Shown here: positions 8,154 to 16,062 of the stretch, piece by piece
How the letters are laid out: each line of letters begins with the position of its first letter
Position numbering within the stretch: the first letter of the stretch is position 1
From: Candidatus Rokuibacteriota bacterium
GTDB lineage: Bacteria; Methylomirabilota; Methylomirabilia; Rokubacteriales; CSP1-6
Assembly: GCA_003220225.1 (NCBI GenBank)
Contig: QHRU01000059.1
Span: 53,054-117,053, forward strand
DNA: 64,000 bases
Reading direction: 5' to 3'
The notes under the pieces: generated by a model
The model's input: the letters and a program-made list of their open reading frames with translations, nothing else
What the model was told of the DNA's origin: nothing
The model's database searches: none
Program-made: the position numbers and the translations under genes

Positions 8154-8651
8154 CTAGCGCGAAGGTTCTTTGCGGAAGATCCCATACAGCACGATCAGCG
8201 GCATGATGGTGACCGCCAAAGCGAGGAACGCCAGCTCGTTGTTCCAGCGCTCTCTTATCTCGCCCGGGATGTTGAGATCTGGCTTCGACGGCACGTAATA
8301 GATCATGATGCGATGACCGGGCTTCAGTTCCCGACAGTCGGGATTGCCGTAGCCGGCACTGCCAGAATCGTCGTACTCCCGGCCTTGGACCTCGAATCTG
8401 TAAAACACCGAGGCGTGATTGTCACAATTCGTACGTAGCACCACGGCATGAGCGGAACGACCGAATCTTAATAGTTGCCAGTAGGTCGGAAGATTCAAGT
8501 GACCCACCACTACGCCAAAGACGACAGCCAGGACTACGTACAGGCCCACCACCGTGGTTTTCGTGGCCCTGATTCGCCACGCGCCAACGACGACAGCCAG
8601 GATGACGTACAGGCCGGCGATCGTGGTCCTCGTGGCTCTGACTCGCCTCAT
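8154..8651 (-). CDS. DUF3592-like small membrane protein with duplicated first membrane segment
   Basis: A 165-residue protein with two near-identical N-terminal hydrophobic segments (TTIAGLYVILAVVVGAW and TTVVGLYVVLAVVFGVVV), a soluble part with VFYRFEVQGREYDDSG and GHRIMIYYVPSKPDLN, and a last membrane segment ELAFLALAVTIMPLIVLYG. The YxF/YYVPSKP pattern resembles DUF3592. Start ATG 8651 is chosen because TATACT sits six bases upstream and residues beyond it look unrelated; the frame stays open to 8945. Function unknown. Confidence 0.6.
   Translation of the reverse strand: MRRVRATRTTIAGLYVILAVVVGAWRIRATKTTVVGLYVVLAVVFGVVVGHLNLPTYWQLLRFGRSAHAVVLRTNCDNHASVFYRFEVQGREYDDSGSAGYGNPDCRELKPGHRIMIYYVPSKPDLNIPGEIRERWNNELAFLALAVTIMPLIVLYGIFRKEPSR
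8521..8648. repeat. Imperfect 69-bp tandem duplication inside the membrane-protein gene
   Basis: Both units (from 8521 and from 8590) begin ACGACAGCCAGGA and share ACGTACAGGCC, CGTGGT, TCGTGGC and a CTGA-TCGCC end. They encode a repeated 23-residue block that starts RATRTT or RATKTT. The offset is a multiple of three, so the frame is kept. Confidence 0.85.
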
Positions 8652-8945
8652 TAGTCGAGTATAGGCTGCACGCTCGCATCGCCCTCCCTCCTCGCTGCTT
8701 GTATTGACCTCGTGCGCGCTCTTCAGCCGCTCGACCTGCAGCCGCGTCTCGCGGGAGGTGACAGTCGCGTACTCGCCCAAAGTCAGCCATGAGACGGCAA
8801 GGGTGCCGCGCCTCGCCTTCAGCGCGGCCGCGAGCCGCTCAGTCCGCACCTCGCTCTCGGCGATCCGCCTGAGGCCGAAGTGGTCGCAATACCCCATCGG
8901 TGAGGCAGGACGCACCACGAGGCCAGCAGCGGTCAGTTCAAGCAC
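8652..8945 (-). pseudogene. Possible remnant of a PIN-like gene fused in frame
   Basis: The frame upstream of 8651 has no stop back to a start at 8945. It reads SPMGYCDHFGLRRIAESE, LAAALKARRGTLAVSWLTL, then GEYATVT. This faintly resembles the first strand and helices of a PIN-type nuclease, but the distal acidic residues are missing. Composition is less GC-biased than most of the window. It may be a decayed neighbour or a real N-terminal extension. Confidence 0.25.
8658..8663 (-). promoter_or_regulatory. -10 element of a probable leaderless transcript
   Basis: TATACT on the minus strand ends six bases before the ATG at 8651, and no Shine-Dalgarno is present. It supports 8651 as the start of the membrane protein. 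Confidence 0.45.
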
Positions 8946-9093
8946 AACGGTCTATTTTCGCATGGCTGAACTCGCGCGCCCGGAGGCACCGACGTCGGCC
9001 CCCGATACTCGGGGCCGGCGCCGGATGGTAGGCTCGGCTACCGCTCGATGCGGCCGCGGAACTCGACCGAAAGGGGTGAGTGTCCTACCGTAC

Positions 9094-9117
9094 GGGACCC
9101 TTCGGGGCCCCCCATCT
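9094..9117. repeat. Interspersed repeat, family A, copy 2 (truncated)
   Basis: Only the outer half of the head hairpin remains: TTCGGGGCCCCCCATCTT, identical in layout to copies 1 and 3. It directly follows the stop codon of the DUF2652 gene on the minus strand. The tail hairpin is absent. Between 8946 and 9093 I see no gene. Confidence 0.65.
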
Positions 9118-9119
9118 TC

Positions 9120-9734
9120 CTAGACGGGAGCGGGAATCGTGTCGAGGTCGCGCACGAAATAGCGCACGTCACCGAAGTGCTCGTAGCGTTCGGTGTGGGC
9201 GTCCAGCCCCGTCAGGTCGGCGTCGAGACCGGCCCAGCGAAGCGCCGCTTCGGTGAGCAGGATGTAGGCCCGCCGTCCGACGCTGTTCTTGAGCAGCCGG
9301 TGCGCGAGGACGACGTTGACCCCGGCCGCCTGGCTTCGGTCGCCGACCATCTGACGCAGGAACCGCCCGTGATGGGCGACGATCTTGAGATCGAGGTTTC
9401 CGACGTTCCGGCAGGCATTGCACGAGCAGCTGTCGTCCGCCTGCAGCTCGCGCTGCCGGCCTCGGAAGGCGGCGACGGCGTCTTCCAGCACGTCGAGCAG
9501 GGTCGCGGGCGGCCCCAGCACCCGGTCTGCGGCGAGCGCGAATACCGCGTCGCCCTCCACCTCCTGGATCTCCAGGGGCGGGGAGATCTGCCGCATGACC
9601 TCTCCGAGCAGCTCCGCGATGATCGGCGGGCCGTGCTCGATCTCGGTCGCGGTGACGAACTCTGTGAAGCCCGAGATGTCCGCCAGGACCAGGACGCCGA
9701 GCCCGACCTCAGTAGAGGTGGCAGGCGACCTCAC
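9120..9734 (-). CDS. DUF2652 family protein, class III nucleotidyl cyclase-like
   Basis: A 204-residue cytosolic protein. VLVLADISGFTEFVT and VEGDAVFAL carry the two aspartates that bind metals in class III adenylyl cyclases, and TEIEHGPPIIAELL lies between. A CSCNAC cluster follows, then LDLKIVAHHG. Whether it makes a cyclic nucleotide is unproven for this family. The GTG start at 9734 overlaps the end of the upstream ABC ATPase gene by 26 bp, so it is the last, translationally coupled gene of the dipeptide-type operon. Confidence 0.8.
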   Translation of the reverse strand: MRSPATSTEVGLGVLVLADISGFTEFVTATEIEHGPPIIAELLGEVMRQISPPLEIQEVEGDAVFALAADRVLGPPATLLDVLEDAVAAFRGRQRELQADDSCSCNACRNVGNLDLKIVAHHGRFLRQMVGDRSQAAGVNVVLAHRLLKNSVGRRAYILLTEAALRWAGLDADLTGLDAHTERYEHFGDVRYFVRDLDTIPAPV

Positions 9735-10674
9735 CGCCGCCGTTGCGACGCGTCAGCGCCGGCTCCACCTCGGAGCAGACGGGCATGGCGAGCGGGCATC
9801 GCGGGTGGAAGCGGCACCCCGACGGCAGGGCGAGCGCGCTCGGAACCTCCCCGGTGATGGCTCGTTCCTGCCCCTGGTCGTCGGGACGGGACGGCAGGGC
9901 GGCGGCGAAGAGGGCCTGGGTGTACGGGTGCATCGGACGCGCGCATAGCGCGTCGCCGTCCGCCGACTCGACGATCCTGCCGAGATACATCACCGCGATG
10001 CGATGACTGATGTGCGCCACCGTGGCGAGATCGTGGCCGATGAAGAGATAGCTCACGCCGAGCGTCCGCTGCAGGTGCTCCAGCTGGTTGATGATCTGGG
10101 CTCTGACCGAGACGTCGAGCGCGGAGACCGGCTCGTCGAGCACGATGAGGCGGGTGTTGGTGGCGAGCGCTCGCGCGATGGCGATCCGTTGCCGCTGCCC
10201 GCCGCTGAACTCGTGCGGGAACAGCGGCGCCACGTCGGGCTGGAGGCCGACCAGTCCGAGCACCTCGTCCACGCGCGCCCGAACCGCCGCGTGCGAGAGA
10301 TCGGTATGGATCTCCAGGGGCTCGGCGATGATGTCCTGCACGCGCATGCGCGGGCTGAGCGAGCTGAAGGGGTCCTGGAATACCACCTGCACGGCCCGGC
10401 GGTAGTCCATGAGGTCTCGGCCCCTGAGCTCGGCGATGTCCCGGCCCTCGAAGGCGATCGTCCCGGCCGTCGGCTGCTCCATCTTCAAGATCAGCTTGGC
10501 GGTGGTCGTCTTACCGCACCCGGACTCGCCGATGAGCCCGAGCGTCTCACCGGCGTGGATGGCGAAGTCCACTCCGTCCACGGCTTTCACCCAGGTGGCC
10601 CCGCGGCCGAACAGCCCGTGCCGCGCAGGGAAGTGTTTCGCGAGCCCCCGGACTTCGAGGACGGGTTCAGCCAT
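9709..10674 (-). CDS. Oligopeptide/dipeptide ABC transporter ATPase (DppF/OppF type)
   Basis: A 321-residue peripheral membrane ATPase that drives uptake through the two permeases upstream. Walker A is GESGCGKTTT, the signature FSGGQRQRIAIARAL, and Walker B LIVLDEPVSALD. The C-terminal oligopeptide-transporter extension has the cysteine-rich CRFHPRCPLAMPVC. Its ATG overlaps the stop of the DppD-like gene (ATGGCTGA), indicating coupling. The substrate cannot be read from the ATPase. Confidence 0.93.
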   Translation of the reverse strand: MAEPVLEVRGLAKHFPARHGLFGRGATWVKAVDGVDFAIHAGETLGLIGESGCGKTTTAKLILKMEQPTAGTIAFEGRDIAELRGRDLMDYRRAVQVVFQDPFSSLSPRMRVQDIIAEPLEIHTDLSHAAVRARVDEVLGLVGLQPDVAPLFPHEFSGGQRQRIAIARALATNTRLIVLDEPVSALDVSVRAQIINQLEHLQRTLGVSYLFIGHDLATVAHISHRIAVMYLGRIVESADGDALCARPMHPYTQALFAAALPSRPDDQGQERAITGEVPSALALPSGCRFHPRCPLAMPVCSEVEPALTRRNGGGEVACHLY

Positions 10675-11701
10675 GGAGCCAGCACCTGGCGACGCTTCCG
10701 TCGGCGAGGCGGAAGTCCCGGGGCTCGTCGGTCGTGCAGCGTGGCAGGACATCGGGACAGCGCGGATGGAAGTGACAGCCGGGAGGCAGGTCGGCCAGGT
10801 TGGGTGGCTGGCCCGCGATCGAATACAGCGGTTCCTTGCTGCCGAGCTTCGGCACCGAGCCGATCAAGGCGCGCGTGTACGGATGCTTGGGGGCGTCGAA
10901 CAGCTCCCGCACCGGCGCCTGCTCGACGATCTTGCCCGCATACATCACGGCGACCCGGTCACACATCTTCGCGACGATGCCCAGATTGTGCGTGACGAAG
11001 ATCAGGGCCACGCCCGTCTCGCGCTGGATGTCCTTGAGGAGATCGAGATACTGCGCCTGGATGGTGACGTCGAGGTTCGTCGTCGGCTCGTCGGCGATGA
11101 CGAGCCTCGGCCCTCCCGCCAGCGCGATGGCGCCGACGATGCGCTGCCGCATGCCGCCGCTCATCTGGTGGGGATACTCGCGCATCCGCCACTCGGGGGA
11201 GGGGATCCGGACGGCGCGGAGAAGGTGCTGCACGCGCTCGCGCAGCGAGCGGCCGCGCAGGTGCTGGTGAAAGAACGCGGGCTCCGCCACCTGTCTGAAG
11301 ATGGTGAAGAGCGGGTTGAGAGACGCCATCGGATCCTGCAGGATCATGGCGATGCGCCGGCCACGGATGAGGCGCAGCTCACGCTGGCTCTTGCGGGTCA
11401 GGTCTTCTCCGTCGAAGACGACGCTGCCTCCCACGATGCGCGCGGCGCGCGGCAAGAGCCCGACGATGGACAGGCACGTCGTCGTCTTGCCGCTCCCCGA
11501 CTCCCCGACGAGGCCGAGGCTTTCACCCTCGTGGAGCGTGAAGCTCACGCCATCCACCGCCCGGACGACGCGTGTCCCGCCGAAGGTGAAGAAGTGGGTC
11601 TGAAGGCCCGACACCCTCAGGACAGGATCGAGGCGCGCCACGGCTCCGCCGGGGCGCGCCGAGCGCTGGGGGGTATGGGGGGCCATCTCGGGGCCCCCCA
11701 T
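10667..11701 (-). CDS. Oligopeptide/dipeptide ABC transporter ATPase (DppD/OppD type) with repeat-derived N-terminus
   Basis: A 344-residue ATPase of the same importer: Walker [11 protein letters not shown], signature [16 protein letters not shown], Walker [13 protein letters not shown], and C-terminal [14 protein letters not shown]. The domain proper begins around residue 27 ([12 protein letters not shown]). The preceding residues, [19 protein letters not shown], are a translation of repeat A3. ATG 11701 is two bases after the DppC-like stop and needs no other start, but a GTG at the repeat's inner edge (VARLDP) would give a protein of usual length. The true start is uncertain. Confidence 0.9.
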   Translation of the reverse strand: MGGPEMAPHTPQRSARPGGAVARLDPVLRVSGLQTHFFTFGGTRVVRAVDGVSFTLHEGESLGLVGESGSGKTTTCLSIVGLLPRAARIVGGSVVFDGEDLTRKSQRELRLIRGRRIAMILQDPMASLNPLFTIFRQVAEPAFFHQHLRGRSLRERVQHLLRAVRIPSPEWRMREYPHQMSGGMRQRIVGAIALAGGPRLVIADEPTTNLDVTIQAQYLDLLKDIQRETGVALIFVTHNLGIVAKMCDRVAVMYAGKIVEQAPVRELFDAPKHPYTRALIGSVPKLGSKEPLYSIAGQPPNLADLPPGCHFHPRCPDVLPRCTTDEPRDFRLADGSVARCWLHG

Positions 11702-11703
11702 CT
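11627..11703. repeat. Interspersed structured repeat, family A, copy 3
   Basis: Tail hairpin GGCGCGCC, A, CGGC-TCC-GCCG, G, GGCGCGCC; head hairpin ATGGGGGGCC-ATCTCGG-GGCCCCCCAT. It lies inside a polycistronic operon, between the DppC-like and DppD-like genes. It supplies the first available ATG of the latter. Confidence 0.8.
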
Positions 11704-12705
11704 TCACAAATTCCTCAACTGCGGGTCGAGCCGGACACGCAGCCAGTCGCCGAAAAGCTGGGTCGCGAGAACGATCAGGAGGATGCACAGCCCGGGGAAC
11801 ACCGTGAGCCACCACTGGCCGGCCATCAGGGTGGGACGCGCCTCCGCGAGCATGAGCCCCCAGGCCGGCTGAGGCGGCGGCACGCCGACGCCAAGAAAGC
11901 TCAGCGACGCTTCCGCGATGATGACGACGCCGATCGTGAGACTGGCCAGCACCGTCGCCGTGTTCATGACGTTCGGCAGGATGTGCCGCTTGATCACGCG
12001 CAGCTTGCTGGCGCCGGCGATCTCGGCCAGCTTCACGAACTCCCGCTCCCTGAGGGTCAGCACTTCGCCACGGATGACGCGCGCGTAGCGCGTCCAGTAC
12101 ACCGCCCCGAGCACGAAGACGATGTTCCACATGCTCGGGCCCACCATCGTCGCCAGGAAGATGGCGAAGACGAGCGCGGGCAACGCGAGCCAGGCGTCGG
12201 TGACGCGCATGATCACCTGGTCCACCCAACGGCCGACGTACCCCGACAGGATCCCCATCGCGGTCCCGATCCCGCCGGCCACCAGCGTCCCCATCAGCCC
12301 CACGATCAGCGACACGCGCGTGCCGTGGATGAGGCGGCTCAGGACGTCCCGGCCCTGGAAGTCGGTGCCGAGCAACGTCGTCGTCCGGCCGCCCTCCATC
12401 CAGAAGGGCGGGTCGAAGACGTTCGCGCCCTTCACCGGGAGCGTCGGGTCGTGCGGCGCGATGAGGTCGGCAAGGATCGCGACGAGCATCAGGCCGCCGA
12501 GGATGGCGACGGGGACCAGCGGCGCATCGCGCGCGGCCCCGATGACCGCTCTCACCCCGGTCGCCGCCCGTCCCGGGCCCAGCGGCCCGTGCGTCGCGAT
12601 GGTTGTGCGAGCCGAAGGGCGCTCGGCGCCATGAGGCGAGTCTGCGTGAGTCGTGCGAGCCGAAGGGCGCTCGGCGCCATGAGGCGAGTCTGCGTGAGTC
12701 GTCAT
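11704..12705 (-). CDS. ABC transporter permease (DppC/OppC type) with a duplicated N-terminal leader
   Basis: A 333-residue inner-membrane permease. After a polar N-terminus come hydrophobic segments typical of DppC (VPVAILGGLMLVAILADLIA, later LIVGLMGTLVAGG), GTDFQGRDVLSRLIHGTRVS, and the ATPase-coupling loop EIAGASKLRVIKRHILPN. Residues 3-34 are two copies of THADSPHGAERPSART, encoded by a perfect 48-bp repeat. ATG 12705 is chosen; the in-frame GTG at 12711 is also possible. It begins within a few bases of the DppB-like stop. Confidence 0.92.
   Translation of the reverse strand: MTTHADSPHGAERPSARTTHADSPHGAERPSARTTIATHGPLGPGRAATGVRAVIGAARDAPLVPVAILGGLMLVAILADLIAPHDPTLPVKGANVFDPPFWMEGGRTTTLLGTDFQGRDVLSRLIHGTRVSLIVGLMGTLVAGGIGTAMGILSGYVGRWVDQVIMRVTDAWLALPALVFAIFLATMVGPSMWNIVFVLGAVYWTRYARVIRGEVLTLREREFVKLAEIAGASKLRVIKRHILPNVMNTATVLASLTIGVVIIAEASLSFLGVGVPPPQPAWGLMLAEARPTLMAGQWWLTVFPGLCILLIVLATQLFGDWLRVRLDPQLRNL
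12605..12700. repeat. Perfect 2 x 48-bp tandem repeat
   Basis: Units 12605-12652 and 12653-12700 are identical and keep the reading frame of the permease gene (16 residues each). Identity at every base, silent positions included, implies a recent duplication. Confidence 0.97.
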
Positions 12706-12711
12706 CGTCAC

Positions 12712-13632
12712 CTACCTCGTGAGCCGGATTCTCGGGTCGATGAAGGCGTACAGGATGTCCACGATCAGGTTGATCCCGACGATCATGAAGCCCGCCATCA
12801 CCACGACGCCCTGCACGAGGGGAAAGTCCCGATTGAAGATGCCCTCGTAGAGCAGGCGGCCGATGCCCGGCCAGGCGAAGATCACCTCGATGATGACGGC
12901 GGCGTTGACCATCACCACCATGTTGACGCCCGCCAGCGTGAAGACCGGGATGAGCGCGTTCTTGAACGCGTGCATGGCGATGACCACGACGTCCGGCAGA
13001 CCCTTGAGCCGCGCGAGCTTGATGTACTCGCTGCCCAGGACCTCGAGCATGCTCGAGCGGGTCAGCCTCAACATCGAGGCAGCGAAATACCACCCGAGCG
13101 CGAGCGACGGCATGACGACGTGCCGCCAGTCACCGGCCCCGGAGGTCGGCAGCCATCGCAGCCAGACGGAGAACACGAGGATCAGCACCAGCCCGAGCCA
13201 GAAGCCGGGGATCGAGAGGCCGAGCAGCGCGACCCCCTTCGCGAGGGTGTCCCACCAGGTGTTCACCTTCACGGCGGAGATGATGCCGGCGGGAACCCCG
13301 ACGAGGATGGAGATCAGGGTGGCGACGAGGCCCAGCGTCAAGGAGTTCGGTAGCCGCTGGAAGTACAGCTCGCTGACGGGGAGCCGGTAGTTGAAGGACT
13401 TCCCGAGCTCTCCCGTGACGATGTTCTGGAGGAAGCTCACGTACTGGACGGGCCACGACCGGTCCAGGCCCCACTGCCGGTGGATGCGCTCGAGGTCCTC
13501 GGGGCGCGCGCCCGCTTCGGCCAACAGGCTGACGGGATCACCCGTCAGCCGCACGATGACGAAGATCGTCGCGCTCAGGATGAGGAGCGTGACGATGCTG
13601 TAGAGCAGGCGGCGGACGATGAACTGCCACAT
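12712..13632 (-). CDS. ABC transporter permease (DppB/OppB type)
   Basis: A 306-residue inner-membrane permease, usual length. It opens MWQFIVRRLLYSIVTLLIL with the typical first membrane helix and GDPVSLLAEAGA. The coupling loop is YIKLARLKGLPD, and it ends YAFIDPRIRLTR as DppB proteins do. It partners with the DppC-like protein. A GAGCGGG element precedes the ATG; the gene starts 10 bases after the binding-protein stop. Confidence 0.94.
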   Translation of the reverse strand: MWQFIVRRLLYSIVTLLILSATIFVIVRLTGDPVSLLAEAGARPEDLERIHRQWGLDRSWPVQYVSFLQNIVTGELGKSFNYRLPVSELYFQRLPNSLTLGLVATLISILVGVPAGIISAVKVNTWWDTLAKGVALLGLSIPGFWLGLVLILVFSVWLRWLPTSGAGDWRHVVMPSLALGWYFAASMLRLTRSSMLEVLGSEYIKLARLKGLPDVVVIAMHAFKNALIPVFTLAGVNMVVMVNAAVIIEVIFAWPGIGRLLYEGIFNRDFPLVQGVVVMAGFMIVGINLIVDILYAFIDPRIRLTR

Positions 13633-13642
13633 CCCGCTCGCC

Positions 13643-15217
13643 TCACTGCTCCTTCAGCTTGATGTCCTCCCACGGATAGGCATAGCCGGTCGTGATCGTG
13701 GGGAAGACGTCCTGCCACTTCTGGGCCGCGACGCGGGGCCCGATCGCATTGACGAACGCGTGGCGGAAGACGGGCACGAGGTAGTGGTTCTCGAGGATGG
13801 CGCGCTGGATCTCCTCGGCGAGCTTCTTCCGTTCGGCCGGATTGATAGATCGCTCGTACTGCTCGAACTTGGCGTCCAGCTCCTTGATGCAGAGGCGGTC
13901 GCGAGAGTTGAAGCCGCCGCACTTGACGTGGGCCTCGTACCAGAACGACCAGCTTCCGGCGATCCTGATGCCGTGGAAGATGATTTGTACGCCCGGCCAC
14001 TCCTTGATTCCGCCCTGCAGCCGCTGGAAGAAGACGCCACGCTCCATGGTCTGCATCCGAGCCCGGATGCCGACCTCGCGGAGCTGCCCGATGAGCCGCT
14101 CGCCCCGCGAGTACCACGCGGGCAGCGGGGTGACCCAGTCCACGTCGAAGCCGTTCGGATACCCCGCCTCGCGCAGGAGCTGCTTGGCCCGCTCCACGTT
14201 TCGCTCGATCTCGGGCCACTCGAGGGCGTACTGCACGTCGTTGTTGATCCAGTTCCCCGACACCTTGCCGAACCCAGCCGACTCGGCCTGGTTCATGGCG
14301 CGCCGGTCGATAGCCAGGCTCACCGCTTCGCGCACGCGCTTGTCGCGGAAGGGGCTCTTCGGGTCCTGGAAGCCGGGGAACTCGAGGAACCACGATCCTG
14401 ACAGCACCGGCGCGAGCGTGACACCCGGGAGCTTCTGCACCCGGCTGACCAGCTCGCCGGGCACGGAATAAATGATGTCCGCCTCACCGCGCTCCAGCAT
14501 CGCGACGCGGGTCGCCCCTTCCGGCACCGACGTCATGACGAGCTGCTTCACGTTGACGGGCCGGTAGTAGCCGTCGAAGGCCTCCATCTCGAGCTTCACG
14601 CCCGGCTCGTGGCGGACGAGCCTGTACGGGCCGGCTCCGACGGGCTTCTGCTTGAAGCCGTCGGCGCCCACCTGCTTGTAGTACTTCTCGGGCACCACCC
14701 AGCCGGGGGCGGCGACGTTGGCGGTTCCGAAGAGGATGGCGAAATCGAGGAAGGGTTCCTTGAAGTGGAACCGGATCGTCCGGTCGTCCACGATCTCGAC
14801 ACGCTCTGTCTTCTTCTTGAAGACGTCGGCCTTGGCGCCTCGGTAGTTCTCGTAGCTGAACTTCACATCCTGGGGCGTGACCGGCTCGCCGTTGTGGAAC
14901 TTGATGCCCTTTCGTAGCGTGAACGTCGCGCTCTTGGCGTCCGGCGCGATCGTGAATTTCTCGGCGAGGGCGGGATGATCGAACAGCGCGGTGCCCTGGT
15001 TCTTGATGAGGCCATCGTGAATGGCCGTGAAGAAGTTGTCCGGTGTCGCGGTGCCGTCGTGCTCCTGGGGATCCAGCCAACGGGACGCGAGGCCGGCATG
15101 CCAGGCCAGAACGAGCTTTCCCCTGGCCGCGGCCCCGGCCGGTGACGAGAGCGAGGCGGCCGTCGATGCCAGCACGATCAGCATCAGGGCGGCCGCCACG
15201 CATCGAGAACGTCTCAT
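13643..15217 (-). CDS. ABC transporter substrate-binding protein, family 5
   Basis: First gene of the dipeptide-type operon; 524 residues. A signal peptide (MRRSRC, hydrophobic LMLIVLASTAASL, cleavage near AGAAARG) precedes the mature protein. Typical family-5 blocks are KSATFTLRKGIKFHNG, KPVGAGPYRLVRHEPG and VREAVSLAIDRRAMN. It should capture the operon's substrate, possibly a peptide or glycoside. The start is fixed by the signal sequence and a GGAGG ahead of it. Confidence 0.92.
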   Translation of the reverse strand: MRRSRCVAAALMLIVLASTAASLSSPAGAAARGKLVLAWHAGLASRWLDPQEHDGTATPDNFFTAIHDGLIKNQGTALFDHPALAEKFTIAPDAKSATFTLRKGIKFHNGEPVTPQDVKFSYENYRGAKADVFKKKTERVEIVDDRTIRFHFKEPFLDFAILFGTANVAAPGWVVPEKYYKQVGADGFKQKPVGAGPYRLVRHEPGVKLEMEAFDGYYRPVNVKQLVMTSVPEGATRVAMLERGEADIIYSVPGELVSRVQKLPGVTLAPVLSGSWFLEFPGFQDPKSPFRDKRVREAVSLAIDRRAMNQAESAGFGKVSGNWINNDVQYALEWPEIERNVERAKQLLREAGYPNGFDVDWVTPLPAWYSRGERLIGQLREVGIRARMQTMERGVFFQRLQGGIKEWPGVQIIFHGIRIAGSWSFWYEAHVKCGGFNSRDRLCIKELDAKFEQYERSINPAERKKLAEEIQRAILENHYLVPVFRHAFVNAIGPRVAAQKWQDVFPTITTGYAYPWEDIKLKEQ

Positions 15218-15258
15218 GTCAGGGCCTCCACTCGGGGGATCGGTCGCGCCGCTGACAA

Positions 15259-15275
15259 GAGAGCCGTCGGCTCTC
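15259..15275 (-). terminator. Hairpin upstream of the dipeptide-type operon
   Basis: GAGAGCC and GGCTCTC form a perfect 7-bp stem around a three-base loop. On the minus strand it lies after the nucleotidyltransferase gene and is followed by a short CTTGT, so it could end that unit before the ABC operon begins. The T-tract is weak. Confidence 0.5.
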
Positions 15276-15352
15276 CTCTGCCGCCAGCGGGGCCAAATCA
15301 TAGCGCAAGTTCGTGAGGGGACGGCGGTTGGGGTGGCTTCGGCACCCCGACG

Positions 15353-15934
15353 TCAGCGCAAGCCTTCCTGCTCGCGGAGCCGCTTGATCGCCTCCAGCTG
15401 GAGCAGCGACTCCCTGTCTTTCGGACGGCCGAGGTACCGCTTGATGCGGATCAGGTCGTCGAGCCCGATCACCCGCGTCGGTCGCCCGGCGATGTCCAGG
15501 GTCTCGGCGTGTGGCAGCAGATCCTCGTAGGTGCCGATCGGCTCGAGATACCCCAGGAAATCGAGCGGGTACTGACCGTCGACCTCGAACGTGTAGTTCT
15601 GGCCGAGCGCGAGCGCCTGCGCATCGACTCGGAACTTCAGCTCCGGGGGGGCACCGCGGAGCGTCAGGCTGAGGCTTCCCAGCGCCGCCGCCAAACGCTC
15701 CAGGTTGTCGGGCGTGCGGCGATAACAAAGGTCGACGTCATACGTGACCCGCGCGCTGCCCATGAGCGTCTCGGCCTGGCCGCCGACGACGATGAACTCC
15801 ACGTCGTGCTCGGCCAGCACGGCGCAGAACCGTTCAAGCGCGCTCTGCTCGACCGGACCGTCCAATAGCCTGCACCCGCAGCGCGGCTCGTCGGGCGCGG
15901 TCTCCCCGACGCGCGCGCTCCGTCGGCGTGACAC
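15353..15934 (-). CDS. Nucleotidyltransferase-fold protein (MNT/AbiEii-like)
   Basis: Up to 193 residues. The polymerase-beta motif reads VEFIVVGGQAETLMGSARV then TYDVDLCY, i.e. GG followed by the DxD pair; the second half has RTPDNLERLAAAL and a DLIRIKRYLGRPKD tail. Such proteins transfer nucleotides to proteins or RNAs and are often toxin-antitoxin or defence components. The first 30 residues look out of frame relative to the family, so the functional start may be near VEQSALERF or upstream in another frame. See the 15834 entry. Confidence 0.7.
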   Translation of the reverse strand: MSRRRSARVGETAPDEPRCGCRLLDGPVEQSALERFCAVLAEHDVEFIVVGGQAETLMGSARVTYDVDLCYRRTPDNLERLAAALGSLSLTLRGAPPELKFRVDAQALALGQNYTFEVDGQYPLDFLGYLEPIGTYEDLLPHAETLDIAGRPTRVIGLDDLIRIKRYLGRPKDRESLLQLEAIKRLREQEGLR

Positions 15935-16061
15935 GCAGGTTGGCGCGGATCAGCGAGAGATCGACACCGTTCTCGTCGTACTGAGCCGGCGCACCGAATG
16001 GTCGGGGCGTGGGTGCACGGCCGCTCGATGAGTCGCCGCTGGGGACGGTCATCACCGTCAT
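15834..16061 (-). pseudogene. Out-of-frame N-terminal part of the nucleotidyltransferase gene
   Basis: A 75-codon frame beginning MTVMTVPSGD starts two bases after the alcohol dehydrogenase stop. It contains YDENGVDLSLIR and LRVTPTERARR, a pattern I associate with the N-terminal region of proteins carrying this nucleotidyltransferase domain. It loses sense after ERARRG and overlaps the 15353-15934 frame, which is shifted by one. The likely reading is one ancestral gene with a frameshift. Confidence 0.45.
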
Positions 16062-16062
16062 T

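Noticed and set aside
12605..12700. CRISPR or minisatellite interpretation of the 48-bp repeat
   Set aside because: Only two contiguous units, no spacers, and the frame of a permease gene is preserved.
10667..13093. Very long 808-codon version of the DppD-like ATPase
   Set aside because: The first 460 or so codons are a shadow of the permease genes; the real protein begins at 11701 or slightly later.
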